Origin: RPQJ01 sp963793005 | Lineage (GTDB): Bacteria > Pseudomonadota > Gammaproteobacteria > Steroidobacterales > Steroidobacteraceae | Length of the DNA stretch: 64,000 nt | Assembly (NCBI GenBank): GCA_963793005.1 | Contig: CAWBYP010000002.1 | Coordinates: 992,001 to 1,056,000 of the forward strand | Direction of reading: 5' to 3' | In this document: positions 1 to 8,525 of the stretch, in pieces | Position numbering within the stretch: position 1 is the first letter of the stretch | Layout: each line of letters starts with the position of its first letter | Notes under the pieces: generated by a model | Told to the model about the DNA's origin: nothing | The model's database searches: none | The model's input: the letters and a program-made list of their open reading frames with translations, nothing else | Translations under genes and position numbers: made by a program

Positions 1-229
1 TGTACTCGATGCGCACGTTGTAGCGCGAGCCATCGCCCAGTACCGCGCGGATCTGCTCACCGAGCCAGGACACATTGATCACGACCTCGCGGAAACCCGC
101 CATCGCAAGCGCATGCAGGTGGTGCACGATCAGTGGCAGCCCGGCCACCTCCAGCAGCGGCTTCGGGCGATCCAGCGTGAGCGGTCGCATGCGTTCTCCG
201 CGGCCAGCTGCGAGCACCATCGCCTTCAT
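1..229 (-). CDS. murU: MurU, N-acetylmuramate-1-phosphate uridylyltransferase (partial, N-terminal part)
   Basis: Only the first 76 or so codons lie in the window; the gene continues past base 1. The protein opens with MKAMVLAAGRGERMRPLT and then a DRPKPLLEVAG segment, the nucleotide-binding signature of sugar-nucleotidyltransferases. MurU makes UDP-MurNAc from MurNAc-1-phosphate in the cytoplasmic cell-wall recycling route described in Pseudomonas. The start ATG overlaps the amgK stop (ATGA, 226-229), so it is translated with the kinase that supplies its substrate. The pairing with amgK, divergent from lptD, matches the Pseudomonas order and makes MurU more likely than a generic mannose-1-phosphate guanylyltransferase. 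Confidence 0.88.
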   Translation of the reverse strand, partial: MKAMVLAAGRGERMRPLTLDRPKPLLEVAGLPLIVHHLHALAMAGFREVVINVSWLGEQIRAVLGDGSRYNVRIEY

Positions 230-1260
230 GCGCGCTTCACCTCGAGGCTCAGGCGGACCGCAGGCAACACGCGCTCGCGTACCAGCTCGCCGAGCGCGGC
301 GAGGTCCGGGTGACGCTCGCAGGCCTGTTCGACGTAGGCGAGCGTGCGCGGCACGTCCGGCAGGTAGCCCGACTTGCCGTCGCGGTGCCACAGGCGCGCG
401 AAGATGCCGCTGGCCTTCAGGTGCCGCTGCACGCCCATCAGGTCTAACCAGCGCAGGAACTGCAGCTCGTCGGCGCCTGCCTCGAGACCGGCGCCCAGGG
501 CTTCACGCCTGAACTCGCGCGCCCAGTCGACGACCCTGTGCTGCGGCCAGTCGATATAGCAGTCCCGCAGCAGTGACACGAGGTCGTAGGTGAGCGGACC
601 GTTCACCGCGTCCTGGAAATCGAGGATGCCCGGATTGTCGCGCTCGCAGACCATCAGGTTCCGCGAGTGGTAGTCGCGGTGCACGAACACCTGCGGCTGC
701 GCGAGCGCGTTCGCGACCAGCAGGTCGAGCACCGTGCCAAGGTCGCGCAGCTCGTCGTCGTCGAGTGCCAGCCCCAGGTGCCGGCCGAGCAGCCAGTCGG
801 TGAAAAGGCTCATCTCGAAGCGCAGCAGCTTTTCATCGTACGGCGGCAGGCTTGCCGCGTGGGCGCTGCCGCCGGCCTGGATCCGCACCAGCGCGCTGAT
901 CGCGTCAGCGTAGAGCCGGCCTGCCCGGCCGCGGTCGGCCAGCGCGTCCAGGTAGGTGACCGAGCCCAGGTCCGTGAGCAGCAGGAAGCCCTGCTCCTCG
1001 TTCCGGTCAACCACGCGGGGCGCGTTGACTCCGATCCCGGCCAGCATCCCGGCAACCGCCAGGTAGGGCTCGACATTCTCCTTGTCCGGGGGCGCATCCA
1101 TGGCGATACAGCTGCCCGCACGCCGCGTTACGCGGAAATACCGTCGAAAACTTGCGTCTGCCGATGCCGGGGCCAGGGTGGCGTCACGCCAGCCAAGGTC
1201 GATCTCCAGCCAATGCCTCAGCAACGCGAGCCGTGGGTCGTCTCGGCGGGGTTCGGTCAA
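226..1260 (-). CDS. amgK: AmgK, anomeric MurNAc/GlcNAc kinase
   Basis: Aminoglycoside-phosphotransferase-fold sugar kinase that phosphorylates the anomeric carbon of N-acetylmuramate and N-acetylglucosamine during peptidoglycan recycling. The Brenner-type catalytic loop HRDYHSRN is at about residues 194-201 (Asp196 catalytic) and the metal-binding ILDFQDA at 212-218. About 344 residues, normal for the family. I chose the TTG at 1260, which is preceded by GAGG; a longer reading from a TTG at 1299 would put the start inside the TATAAT box at 1301-1306, so it is unlikely. It overlaps murU by 4 bases. Identity rests on the kinase motifs plus the lptD-amgK-murU context. Confidence 0.88.
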   Translation of the reverse strand: MTEPRRDDPRLALLRHWLEIDLGWRDATLAPASADASFRRYFRVTRRAGSCIAMDAPPDKENVEPYLAVAGMLAGIGVNAPRVVDRNEEQGFLLLTDLGSVTYLDALADRGRAGRLYADAISALVRIQAGGSAHAASLPPYDEKLLRFEMSLFTDWLLGRHLGLALDDDELRDLGTVLDLLVANALAQPQVFVHRDYHSRNLMVCERDNPGILDFQDAVNGPLTYDLVSLLRDCYIDWPQHRVVDWAREFRREALGAGLEAGADELQFLRWLDLMGVQRHLKASGIFARLWHRDGKSGYLPDVPRTLAYVEQACERHPDLAALGELVRERVLPAVRLSLEVKRA

Positions 1261-1300
1261 GGTGGGCCTCGGAAAGTCGGATGTGATCGGGCGCGGCAAT

Positions 1301-1306
1301 TATAAT
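1301..1306. promoter_or_regulatory. -10 box TATAAT between amgK and lptD
   Basis: A perfect TATAAT lies inside AATTATAATCG, which reads as a -10 box on both strands. For lptD the first base is 13 bases before the ATG, so a transcript from it would start at the start codon. For amgK (minus strand) it would give a leader of about 35 bases. No good -35 box is visible on either side. Confidence 0.5.
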
Positions 1307-1313
1307 CGCAACG

Positions 1314-3542
1314 ATGAAGCCGCCTGCCCGCATCGTGTCCTACCGGCGACGGCTGTTCCTGGCTCTCGTTTCTTGCCCCGCGATCGCCTTCCCGGCGGAC
1401 GTCGCGGACCAGTCCTGCCGGATCCAGGTGGTCGAGGACCCGCGGCTCGAGGGACTGCGCGCAGCAGACCCTGAGGACCCGCACATCAACATCACCAGCG
1501 ACCAGGGCGACATGACGCGCGCGGGCGACGCGGAACTCTCGGGTAACGTTTCCATCCAGATGGGTCAGCGACTGCTCACGGCAGACAAGGCCACCGTCGA
1601 TGCCGATAAGCGCAGCGTCACGGTGCAGGGCAAGGTCGAGTACCTCGATCCGATCATCCACGTCACCGGCCGCGACGGCCAGTTTGCCGACGGCGCCGGG
1701 ATTTTCGAGGGCGCGAAATTCGAGCTGGTGGATGGCTCGGGTCGCGGTGCCGCAAAGGACGCAAGGCTGCACGACGAAACGATGCTCGACCTCGAGGGTG
1801 TGCGCTATACGGCCTGCCCGCCCGGAAACAATGACTGGGAGATCAAGGCCGGCAAGATCTCGCTTGACCAGGAGTCGAGCACCGGCACGGCGCGCAACGT
1901 GCGGCTGGACTTCAAGGGCGTGCCGATAATGTACTCGCCGTGGCTGTCGTTTCCGGTGGGCGACCAGCGCAAGTCCGGACTGCTGTTTCCGGCATTTGGC
2001 ACTGGCGGCAAGAACGGTACCCAGGTCGTGGTGCCCTGGTACTGGAACATCGCGCCCAATTACGACGCCACGCTGACCTCCCGCTGGTATTCAGCGCGCG
2101 GCTTCCGGTTCGACCCCGAATTCCGCTACCTGACGGAGCGCAGTCACGGGGTGCTGGAGGCGCAGTTCCTGCCGCACGACAAGGAACTCAACGACTCGCG
2201 CGGGTACTACTATTTCAAGGAAACTACCCTGTTCGAGCCGCGCACGCGGTTCCTGGCCAATGCGTCGTACGTCACCGACGACTCGTATTTCGAGGATTTC
2301 GGCTCCGGCTTCGAGAACACCAGCATCATCTTCCTGAACCAGCTCGCGGAAATCCGCCGCGATACCGAGCACTGGTCGATGATCGCGCGCACGCAGAATT
2401 TCCAGGTTATCGACAACCAGCTGCCTGAAGACGAACGGCCGTACACGATGCTGCCGCAGGTGGTCGTCGCCGGGGACTGGAGCCGGCTTTCGCACGGCCT
2501 GGGCGCCAGATTCGACGCCGAGGCAGTCAACTTCTATCGCACCACCGGGCCGCAGGGCTTCCGCGTGGATGCCGAGCCGGCCATCACCTGGGGCACCGGC
2601 CACCGCGGCGCCTACCTGGACGCGACTGCAGCCTGGCGCTACACAACCTATGAGCTGCACGACACCGCTCCCGACACTGACGAAAGCCTGCATCGCTCCC
2701 TGCCTCTATTCAGCGTGGATTCGGGCTTTGTCCTCGAGCGCCCGACGGGATCGAAGCAGCAGCGCGTGCAGACGCTCGAGCCCCGCGTGCAGTACGTCTA
2801 CATCCCGTTCCGGAACCAGGACGCGATACCGATCTTCGACACGGACACGCCTGACCTCAACATGGTGCAACTGTTCCGCACCAATCGCTACGTCGGTGCC
2901 GACCGTGTCGGCGACGCGAACCTGATGAGCGCGGGCGTGACTACCCGGCTGCTGGACGGGGCAACCGGCCAGCAGTTCCTTACTGCAACCGTCGGCCAGG
3001 CCTACTATTTCGAACAGCCGCGCGTCACGCTGCCGGGCGAGACCGCGAGCAACCGCTCCAGTTCCGACCTGATCGCCGAAGTCGAACTAAACGCGTTCAA
3101 GCACTGGAACGGTCGCTTCGCCTATCAGTGGGACCCGGACGCCAACCAGACCGAGCGCAGCGAGTTCGGCGTGCAGTACCGGCTGGCCAGCGACAGCGTC
3201 GTTAACTTTGCCTATCGCTACCAGCGCGATCTGCTGGAACAGTTCGACGTGTCGGCGGCCTGGCCGATCGGAACCCAGTGGCACGCATTCGCGCGCTGGG
3301 TGTATTCATTGTCCGAGAACAAGACGCTGGACCAGTTCGTAGGCCTCGAATACTCATCGTGCTGCTGGGCAGTCCGCGTCGTGACCCGGCGCTTCGTGAG
3401 CAGCCGCACCGGCGGATCCGACACCTCGGTCGGCCTGCAGCTTGAACTCAAGGGCCTGTCGAGTGTCGGAGTGGACAACGAGGCTTTCCTGCAGGACGCG
3501 ATTCGTGGATACTCCGCGCTCCCTGCCGAGCCAAAGCCCTGA
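1314..3542 (+). CDS. lptD: LptD, outer membrane LPS assembly protein
   Basis: Beta-barrel protein that inserts lipopolysaccharide into the outer leaflet of the outer membrane together with the lipoprotein LptE. 742 residues. A signal peptide covers about residues 1-27, the periplasmic OstA-like domain about 50-185, and the rest is the barrel. The four cysteines of the E. coli disulfide relay are all present in matching positions: Cys35, Cys168 and the adjacent pair Cys683-Cys684. No Shine-Dalgarno precedes the ATG, and a perfect -10 box lies just upstream. surA follows after one base, so the barrel protein and the chaperone that helps fold it are made together. Confidence 0.95.
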   Translation: MKPPARIVSYRRRLFLALVSCPAIAFPADVADQSCRIQVVEDPRLEGLRAADPEDPHINITSDQGDMTRAGDAELSGNVSIQMGQRLLTADKATVDADKRSVTVQGKVEYLDPIIHVTGRDGQFADGAGIFEGAKFELVDGSGRGAAKDARLHDETMLDLEGVRYTACPPGNNDWEIKAGKISLDQESSTGTARNVRLDFKGVPIMYSPWLSFPVGDQRKSGLLFPAFGTGGKNGTQVVVPWYWNIAPNYDATLTSRWYSARGFRFDPEFRYLTERSHGVLEAQFLPHDKELNDSRGYYYFKETTLFEPRTRFLANASYVTDDSYFEDFGSGFENTSIIFLNQLAEIRRDTEHWSMIARTQNFQVIDNQLPEDERPYTMLPQVVVAGDWSRLSHGLGARFDAEAVNFYRTTGPQGFRVDAEPAITWGTGHRGAYLDATAAWRYTTYELHDTAPDTDESLHRSLPLFSVDSGFVLERPTGSKQQRVQTLEPRVQYVYIPFRNQDAIPIFDTDTPDLNMVQLFRTNRYVGADRVGDANLMSAGVTTRLLDGATGQQFLTATVGQAYYFEQPRVTLPGETASNRSSSDLIAEVELNAFKHWNGRFAYQWDPDANQTERSEFGVQYRLASDSVVNFAYRYQRDLLEQFDVSAAWPIGTQWHAFARWVYSLSENKTLDQFVGLEYSSCCWAVRVVTRRFVSSRTGGSDTSVGLQLELKGLSSVGVDNEAFLQDAIRGYSALPAEPKP

Positions 3543-3543
3543 G

Positions 3544-4965
3544 ATGCCATTGATTTACAAGAGTTTTCTTGCAGGCCTGTTGCTGCTCGCCGGCGTGGCG
3601 ACCGCCGCCCGGGCGCAGCAGCCCGAAGAGGTCCCTGACGCCCCGCCGGCGGTGGCCGTCCAGGGCGACGTGCCGGCAGCTGGCGGACCGGGTGCCCAGC
3701 CGGCAGCAGCGCCGGCCGGCCGCCCCGATGCGCCTGCCGCAGCAGGCGGCGTATCGCTGAATCGCGTCGTAGCGGTCGTGAATGACGGTATCGTGCTGCA
3801 GAGCGCGCTGGACCAGCAGGTGCAAGTCGTCACGGGGCGCCTGCAACAGGCGGGCCAGCAGTTGCCGCCGCGGGACATCCTCAGGCAGCAGGTGCTCGAA
3901 CGGCTCGTGCTGCAGGAAATCCAGATACAGCGTGCCGACCGCGCCGGCATCAAGGTGTCGGACGAGCAGCTGAACCAGACACTCACCGAAGTTGCGGCCC
4001 GCAACAACGTCAAGTTCAGCGACCTGCCCGCGGCACTCGAGGCGCAAGGCATCAACTACCGTACCTATAGAGAGGAAATCCGCCAGGACTTGATCCTGGG
4101 CCAGCTGCGGCAGCGGGACGTGTATTCGCGCATCTACATTCCGCCGCGCGAAATCGACCAGTGCGTCGCGAAGACCCTGGCTGCGCCAGAGGACCGACTG
4201 GAGTACGACGTCGCACACATCCTGGTCGCCATCCCGGCCTCGGCGACGCCGCAGCAGGTCGAGGAACGCGCGGCACGTGCCCAGGGAGTCTATGAACGCG
4301 CTAAACGCGGCGAGGATTTCTCCGACCTCGCGGTCTCCTATTCGGATGCCGGCACCGCCCTCGACGGTGGCAAGCTCGGCTGGCGCAAGGCGAGCCAGCT
4401 TCCGTCGATAGTGTCCGAGATCCTGCCGAACCTGCAGCCGGGTGGCGTGAGCGAGATCATCCGCACGCCGAGCGGGCTCCACATCTTCAAGCTGATCGAT
4501 ACGCGAAGCACACAGCCGGCAGCGATGGTCTCCCAGATCCACGCACGGCATATCCTGATGCAGACCAACGCGATCGAGGACGACGAGACGGTGCGGCAGA
4601 AGCTGCAGGAGATCCGCGACCGGATCGTAAGCGGCGAGGACTTCGCTGCCATCGCGTCCGTGTCCTCCGTCGACCCTGGCTCCGCGACACGCGGCGGCGA
4701 CCTGGGCTGGACCAGTCCCGGCTCGTTCGTGTCCGAGTTCGAAAAACAGGTGGACCAGCTCGACATCGACGAGATCAGCGAACCGTTCAGGACGCGGTTC
4801 GGCTGGCACATCGTGCAACTGCTGGGCCGTCGCACCTACGACGCCTCGGAAGACACGACGCGCAACAAGTGCGTACAGCAGATGCGCGAGTCGCGCGCCG
4901 ACGAGGAAACGGAGCTCTGGCTGCGCCGCCTCCGCGACGAGGCATACGTCGAATACCGCAAGTGA
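3544..4965 (+). CDS. surA: SurA, periplasmic chaperone and peptidyl-prolyl isomerase
   Basis: Escorts unfolded outer membrane proteins, LptD among them, across the periplasm. 473 residues. A signal peptide (about 1-24, ending ...AARA) is followed by an unusual Pro/Ala/Gly/Gln-rich linker at about 25-68, which accounts for most of the extra length over the roughly 430-residue enterobacterial protein. The SurA N-terminal chaperone domain starts near residue 72 (LNRVVAVVNDGIV). Two parvulin (PpiC) domains begin near 220 (YDVAHILV) and 331 (IHARHILMQ). I chose the ATG at 3544, next to the lptD stop, because it gives a clean signal peptide; earlier in-frame starts run inside lptD. Confidence 0.94.
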   Translation: MPLIYKSFLAGLLLLAGVATAARAQQPEEVPDAPPAVAVQGDVPAAGGPGAQPAAAPAGRPDAPAAAGGVSLNRVVAVVNDGIVLQSALDQQVQVVTGRLQQAGQQLPPRDILRQQVLERLVLQEIQIQRADRAGIKVSDEQLNQTLTEVAARNNVKFSDLPAALEAQGINYRTYREEIRQDLILGQLRQRDVYSRIYIPPREIDQCVAKTLAAPEDRLEYDVAHILVAIPASATPQQVEERAARAQGVYERAKRGEDFSDLAVSYSDAGTALDGGKLGWRKASQLPSIVSEILPNLQPGGVSEIIRTPSGLHIFKLIDTRSTQPAAMVSQIHARHILMQTNAIEDDETVRQKLQEIRDRIVSGEDFAAIASVSSVDPGSATRGGDLGWTSPGSFVSEFEKQVDQLDIDEISEPFRTRFGWHIVQLLGRRTYDASEDTTRNKCVQQMRESRADEETELWLRRLRDEAYVEYRK

Positions 4966-5951
4966 GCGGTACTGGCACGGTCCCGACACTGGTAGTCACG
5001 ACTGGCGAGCCCGCCGGGATCGGGCCGGATCTCTGCGCGGCCATGGTCGCGCAAACCTGGAAGTGCCGCGTCGTGCTGCTCGGGGATCGCCGGCTGCTGG
5101 GCCGCGTCCGTGGCACCCGGCGCCGGATGGACTCCCTGCCGGACTACGATGCCGAGGCGCCTGCGCGCCGTGGCGTGCAGGTCCTGCACATGCCCCTCGC
5201 CTCCCCGTGCACCGCCGGACAACTCGACGTCGCAAATGCCCCCTATGTGCTCGGTCTTCTCGACCGGGCAGCGGAGGGCTGCGTCCGTGGCGAGTTCGCC
5301 GCGATGGTGACGGCACCGGTGCACAAGGGCGTGGTAAACGACGCGGGCATCGTGTTTACCGGCCACACTGAGTACCTGGCCAGGCGTTGCGGCGTGCGCA
5401 GGCCCGTGATGATGCTCGCCGGCGGGGGGCTGCGCGTGGCGCTCGCCACCACGCACCTGCCGCTCGAGAAAGTACCGGCTGCGATCACTCCCGCAGCGCT
5501 CGCCTCCGTGATCAGGATCCTGGAGGCCGACCTCAGGCGCCTTTTCGCGATCCGGCGGCCTCGTATCATCGTGTGCGGCCTCAATCCGCACGCTGGTGAG
5601 GGCGGACACCTTGGCCGGGAGGAGATCGAGGTTATCGGGCCTGTGGTCTCGCGGCTGCGTCGCTCGGGCCTCGATCTTGTCGGCCCGCTGCCTGCGGACA
5701 CCGCCTTCCTGCCGCGGCAGCTCAAGGGCTGCGACGCGGTGCTGGCCATGTACCACGACCAGGGATTGCCGGTGCTCAAGCATGCTGCCTTCGGAAACGC
5801 TGTCAACGTGACACTCGGCCTGCCGATCGTACGCACGTCAGTCGATCACGGCACTGCGCTGGACCTTGCCGGCACTGGCCTCGCCGATCCAGGCAGCATG
5901 CTCGCGGCGCTCGCGATGGCGGAGCAGATCTGCCGGTCGGTGCGGCGGTGA
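4962..5951 (+). CDS. pdxA: PdxA, 4-hydroxythreonine-4-phosphate dehydrogenase
   Basis: NAD-dependent oxidation and decarboxylation step of the DXP-dependent pyridoxal 5'-phosphate pathway. 329 residues, the same length as the E. coli enzyme, when read from the GTG at 4962, which overlaps the surA stop as GTGA. Diagnostic segments are TGEPAGIGPDL near the N-terminus, a metal-site region FTGHTEYLA, GLNPHAGEGGHLG and AMYHDQGLPVLK. An upstream ATG at 4869 would overlap surA by almost 100 bases and adds a low-quality Arg-rich extension, so I rejected it. It is followed by rsmA with another GTGA overlap. Confidence 0.94.
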   Translation: MSGTGTVPTLVVTTGEPAGIGPDLCAAMVAQTWKCRVVLLGDRRLLGRVRGTRRRMDSLPDYDAEAPARRGVQVLHMPLASPCTAGQLDVANAPYVLGLLDRAAEGCVRGEFAAMVTAPVHKGVVNDAGIVFTGHTEYLARRCGVRRPVMMLAGGGLRVALATTHLPLEKVPAAITPAALASVIRILEADLRRLFAIRRPRIIVCGLNPHAGEGGHLGREEIEVIGPVVSRLRRSGLDLVGPLPADTAFLPRQLKGCDAVLAMYHDQGLPVLKHAAFGNAVNVTLGLPIVRTSVDHGTALDLAGTGLADPGSMLAALAMAEQICRSVRR

Positions 5952-6733
5952 GCCGCGCGAAGAAACGCTACGGACAGCACTTCCTGCACGATCGCGGAAC
6001 GATCGAGCGCATCGTGAACGCCATCGACCCGAAGCCCGGTGACCGTATCGTCGAGGTCGGCCCGGGGCGCGGGGCCATCAGCGGCTCGCTGCTGTCGAGG
6101 GCGGGCCACCTCGATGCGATCGAGATCGATCCGGACGTGGTGCCAGGCCTCACTGCGCGCTGCGAGGGCCTGGGCCGACTCGACGTTCACCTCGCCGACG
6201 CACTCGAGTTCGACTTCCGTGCGCTGCGCGGCGACGGGCCGCCGCTGCGACTGGTGGGCAACCTTCCCTACAACGTCTCCACGCCGCTGCTGTTCCACTT
6301 CGTGTCCCAGATCGACGCGTTCTCGAGCATGCACTTCATGCTGCAGAAGGAAGTGGTTACGCGGATGGCGGCGACACCCGGCGGGAAGGAATACGGCCGC
6401 CTGACCGTGATGCTAGCGCCCTGGGTCAGGGTCGAGTCGCTGTTCGACATCGGGACCGGGGCGTTCACGCCGCCACCGAAGGTGGTCTCGACCTTCTTTG
6501 CGCTGCACCCGCACGCCAGCCCGCCATTCGCTATCGCCGACCACGGCGCATTCGCCCGCGTGGTGTCGGCCGCGTTCTCGCAGCGACGCAAGACGCTGCG
6601 CAACGCCCTCTCCAGCCTGCTCGACAAGGACGCGATCACGGCGGCCGGCGTCGACCCTGGCGCCCGCGCCGAGACGCTCGCGCCGGAGCGATTCGCGGCG
6701 CTGGCCGCCCAGTTGCCTCGCTCGGGCCCTTGA
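5948..6733 (+). CDS. rsmA: RsmA/KsgA, 16S rRNA dimethyladenosine transferase
   Basis: Dimethylates A1518 and A1519 (E. coli numbering) of 16S rRNA late in 30S assembly. 261 residues. The start is a GTG overlapping the pdxA stop. The N-terminal RYGQHFLHD, the SAM-binding VEVGPGRGA and the catalytic NLPYN motif (near residue 105) are all present, and the C-terminal domain has FSQRRKTLRNAL. The surA-pdxA-rsmA order is the enterobacterial one; here a stress protein gene separates rsmA from apaG. Confidence 0.95.
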   Translation: MSRAKKRYGQHFLHDRGTIERIVNAIDPKPGDRIVEVGPGRGAISGSLLSRAGHLDAIEIDPDVVPGLTARCEGLGRLDVHLADALEFDFRALRGDGPPLRLVGNLPYNVSTPLLFHFVSQIDAFSSMHFMLQKEVVTRMAATPGGKEYGRLTVMLAPWVRVESLFDIGTGAFTPPPKVVSTFFALHPHASPPFAIADHGAFARVVSAAFSQRRKTLRNALSSLLDKDAITAAGVDPGARAETLAPERFAALAAQLPRSGP

Positions 6734-6764
6734 GGGCGCTGCGTCACCCGGTTGCCAACCCCAA

Positions 6765-6793
6765 TTGGTGCCCCGCGGCGCGGGACCTATAAT
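6765..6793 (+). promoter_or_regulatory. Sigma-70 type promoter for the stress protein-apaG-apaH unit
   Basis: TTGGTG (6765-6770), a 17-base spacer and a perfect TATAAT (6788-6793) lie in the gap after rsmA. A transcript would begin near 6800 and carry a leader of about 33 bases. The gap also indicates that these genes can be transcribed apart from the lptD operon. Confidence 0.6.
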
Positions 6794-6832
6794 CAGCAGA
6801 CGCACACTCGCGCCGGCCCGCCGGAGACGAAA

Positions 6833-7270
6833 ATGAGCAATTACTCGAAGATCCTGATCTGCCTGGACCTGACCGAGGAAAGCGCGAAAGTCGCGGAGCG
6901 CGCCAGGACACTAGCCTCGGGTGCCGGTGCCAGCTTTACGCTGCTGCACGTGGTCGAGTACGTCCCGGTCGAACCGATGGGCGAGGCCCTGCTGCCGGCC
7001 GTGCAGATTGAAGGCGAACTCGTGGAACGCGCGACCAGCCGCCTCGCCGAATTTTCGGCTACGCTCGGCTTCGACCAGTCGGAGCGACTGGTGCTCACGG
7101 GCAACATCAAGTCCGAGGTGGTCCGCGTCGCCGAGGAGCGCGGGATCGACCTGATAGTGATCGGCAGCCGCGAACGGCACGGCATGTCGGTCCTTTTCAA
7201 TTTCACGGAAGATACAGTACTGCATGCCGCACCATGCGACGTGCTCGCCGTCCGCCTCCAGAAGAGTTGA
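6833..7270 (+). CDS. Universal stress protein (UspA family)
   Basis: 145-residue single-domain Usp protein. It opens with the family strand YSKILICLDLTEESAKVAERA, and its second half has DLIVIGSRERHGMS followed by a Gly-poor loop and an HAAPCDVLAVR strand. The ATP-binding pattern G-2x-G-9x-G-S/T is only partly kept: the GSRERHG part is clear, but the following stretch reads SVLFNFTEDTVLH. It may therefore belong to the UspA-like dimers that do not bind ATP. It interrupts the usual rsmA-apaG junction and has its own promoter. The start is the ATG before SNYSK; longer readings begin inside the promoter. Confidence 0.85.
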   Translation: MSNYSKILICLDLTEESAKVAERARTLASGAGASFTLLHVVEYVPVEPMGEALLPAVQIEGELVERATSRLAEFSATLGFDQSERLVLTGNIKSEVVRVAEERGIDLIVIGSRERHGMSVLFNFTEDTVLHAAPCDVLAVRLQKS

Positions 7271-7290
7271 GCTGAATCGAGGCCACTGCA

Positions 7291-7674
7291 GTGACCGACC
7301 CATCCTCCCACCGCATCAAAGTGGATGTAAGCACCAGTTACATCGAGGACCAGTCGAGCCCGGGCGACGGCCGGTTCGTGTTCTCGTACACGATCACGAT
7401 ACGCAACGAGGGCTCGCTCCCGGCGCGCCTGCTGACCCGACATTGGATCATCACCGACTCGAACGGCAAGGTGCAGGAAGTGGTCGGCGACGGCGTGGTC
7501 GGCGAGCAGCCCCACCTGCAGCCCGGCGAGGGTTTCCGCTACTCGAGCGGTGCGATCCTCGAGACTCCGGTCGGTGCCATGCAGGGCAAGTACCGGATGC
7601 TCGCGGACGATGGCGAGCATTTCGACGCGACGATCGCCCCGTTCAGGCTGGCGATGCCGGGCCTGCTGCACTGA
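7291..7674 (+). CDS. apaG: ApaG protein
   Basis: 127-residue fibronectin-like beta-sandwich protein (DUF525) of unclear biochemical role, normally found next to apaH. Family features are FVFSYTITIRNEG, LLTRHWIITDSNGKVQEVVGDGVVGEQP and the GFRYSSGAILETPVGAMQGKY segment, which cover nearly the whole length. The start is a GTG (GTGACCGACCCA). It ends six bases before apaH, consistent with co-expression. Confidence 0.93.
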   Translation: MTDPSSHRIKVDVSTSYIEDQSSPGDGRFVFSYTITIRNEGSLPARLLTRHWIITDSNGKVQEVVGDGVVGEQPHLQPGEGFRYSSGAILETPVGAMQGKYRMLADDGEHFDATIAPFRLAMPGLLH

Positions 7675-7680
7675 CGCGGG

Positions 7681-8520
7681 ATGGCAACATACGCCGTCGG
7701 TGACGTGCAGGGCTGCGCCGAGGAACTCGAGACCCTGCTCGAGCGCCTTGCATTCTCACCCGACCGCGACCGGCTGTGGTTCGTCGGCGACCTCGTCAAT
7801 CGCGGTCCGCGCTCGCTGGACGTGCTGCGGTTGGTCGCGCAGCTTGGCGACGCAGCGGTCGTCGTGCTCGGGAACCACGACCTGCACCTGCTGGCTGCAG
7901 CACGCAACGGCGCCGGGCTCAGGGCCCAGGACCAGTCGCTGCTCCCGATTCTCGAGGCGTCGGACCGCGAGTCGCTGCTCGACTGGCTGCAGTCCCGGCC
8001 AATGCTGCATCACGACGAGGCGCTCGCAGTAACCATGCTGCACGCGGGCCTGCCGCCGCAGTGGGACCTGGACACGGCACGCGGCTGCGCCAGTGAACTG
8101 GAGCAGGCACTCCGAGGTGAGCACAGCGGCACGCTGTTCGAGCAGATGTACGGAAATGAGCCAGACGCCTGGAGCGAGGAACTCGAGGGCGAGGAACGGC
8201 TGCGCTTCATCACCAATGCGCTCACGCGCCTTCGCGCCTGCAGTGCGGACGGCCGCATGCTGCTGAAGTTCAAGGGCACGCTGGCCCAGCTGCCCACCGG
8301 CGCCGTGCCATGGTTCCGTGCTGCCGGGCGACGCTCGGCAGGCGCACGCATCGTCTGCGGGCACTGGTCTGCGCTGGGCTATCGCGATGAGGCCGGCGTT
8401 CTCTCTCTCGACACCGGTTGCGTCTGGGGCGGTGCGTTGACGGCCCAGCGACTCGACTCGCCCTCGGCACCCATACAGGTCCCGAGCGCACAACCGCTCG
8501 CGGAGTTCGGCGACTGCTGA
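7681..8520 (+). CDS. apaH: ApaH, symmetrical bis(5'-nucleosyl)-tetraphosphatase
   Basis: Metallophosphoesterase that splits Ap4A and related dinucleotides and removes Np4 caps from RNA. 279 residues, the usual length. The calcineurin-type metal motifs are seen as GDVQGC (about 7-12), GDLVNRG (about 37-43) and GNHDLHLL (about 64-71). It ends five bases from the convergent end of the next minus-strand gene, with no terminator visible between them. In E. coli folA follows apaH directly; here folA lies 0.8 kb further on, on the other strand. Confidence 0.95.
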   Translation: MATYAVGDVQGCAEELETLLERLAFSPDRDRLWFVGDLVNRGPRSLDVLRLVAQLGDAAVVVLGNHDLHLLAAARNGAGLRAQDQSLLPILEASDRESLLDWLQSRPMLHHDEALAVTMLHAGLPPQWDLDTARGCASELEQALRGEHSGTLFEQMYGNEPDAWSEELEGEERLRFITNALTRLRACSADGRMLLKFKGTLAQLPTGAVPWFRAAGRRSAGARIVCGHWSALGYRDEAGVLSLDTGCVWGGALTAQRLDSPSAPIQVPSAQPLAEFGDC

Positions 8521-8525
8521 TCCTG

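Noticed and set aside
3448..4989. Minus-strand frame of 513 codons opposite surA
   Set aside because: Pure shadow of surA with no domain and no ribosome site.
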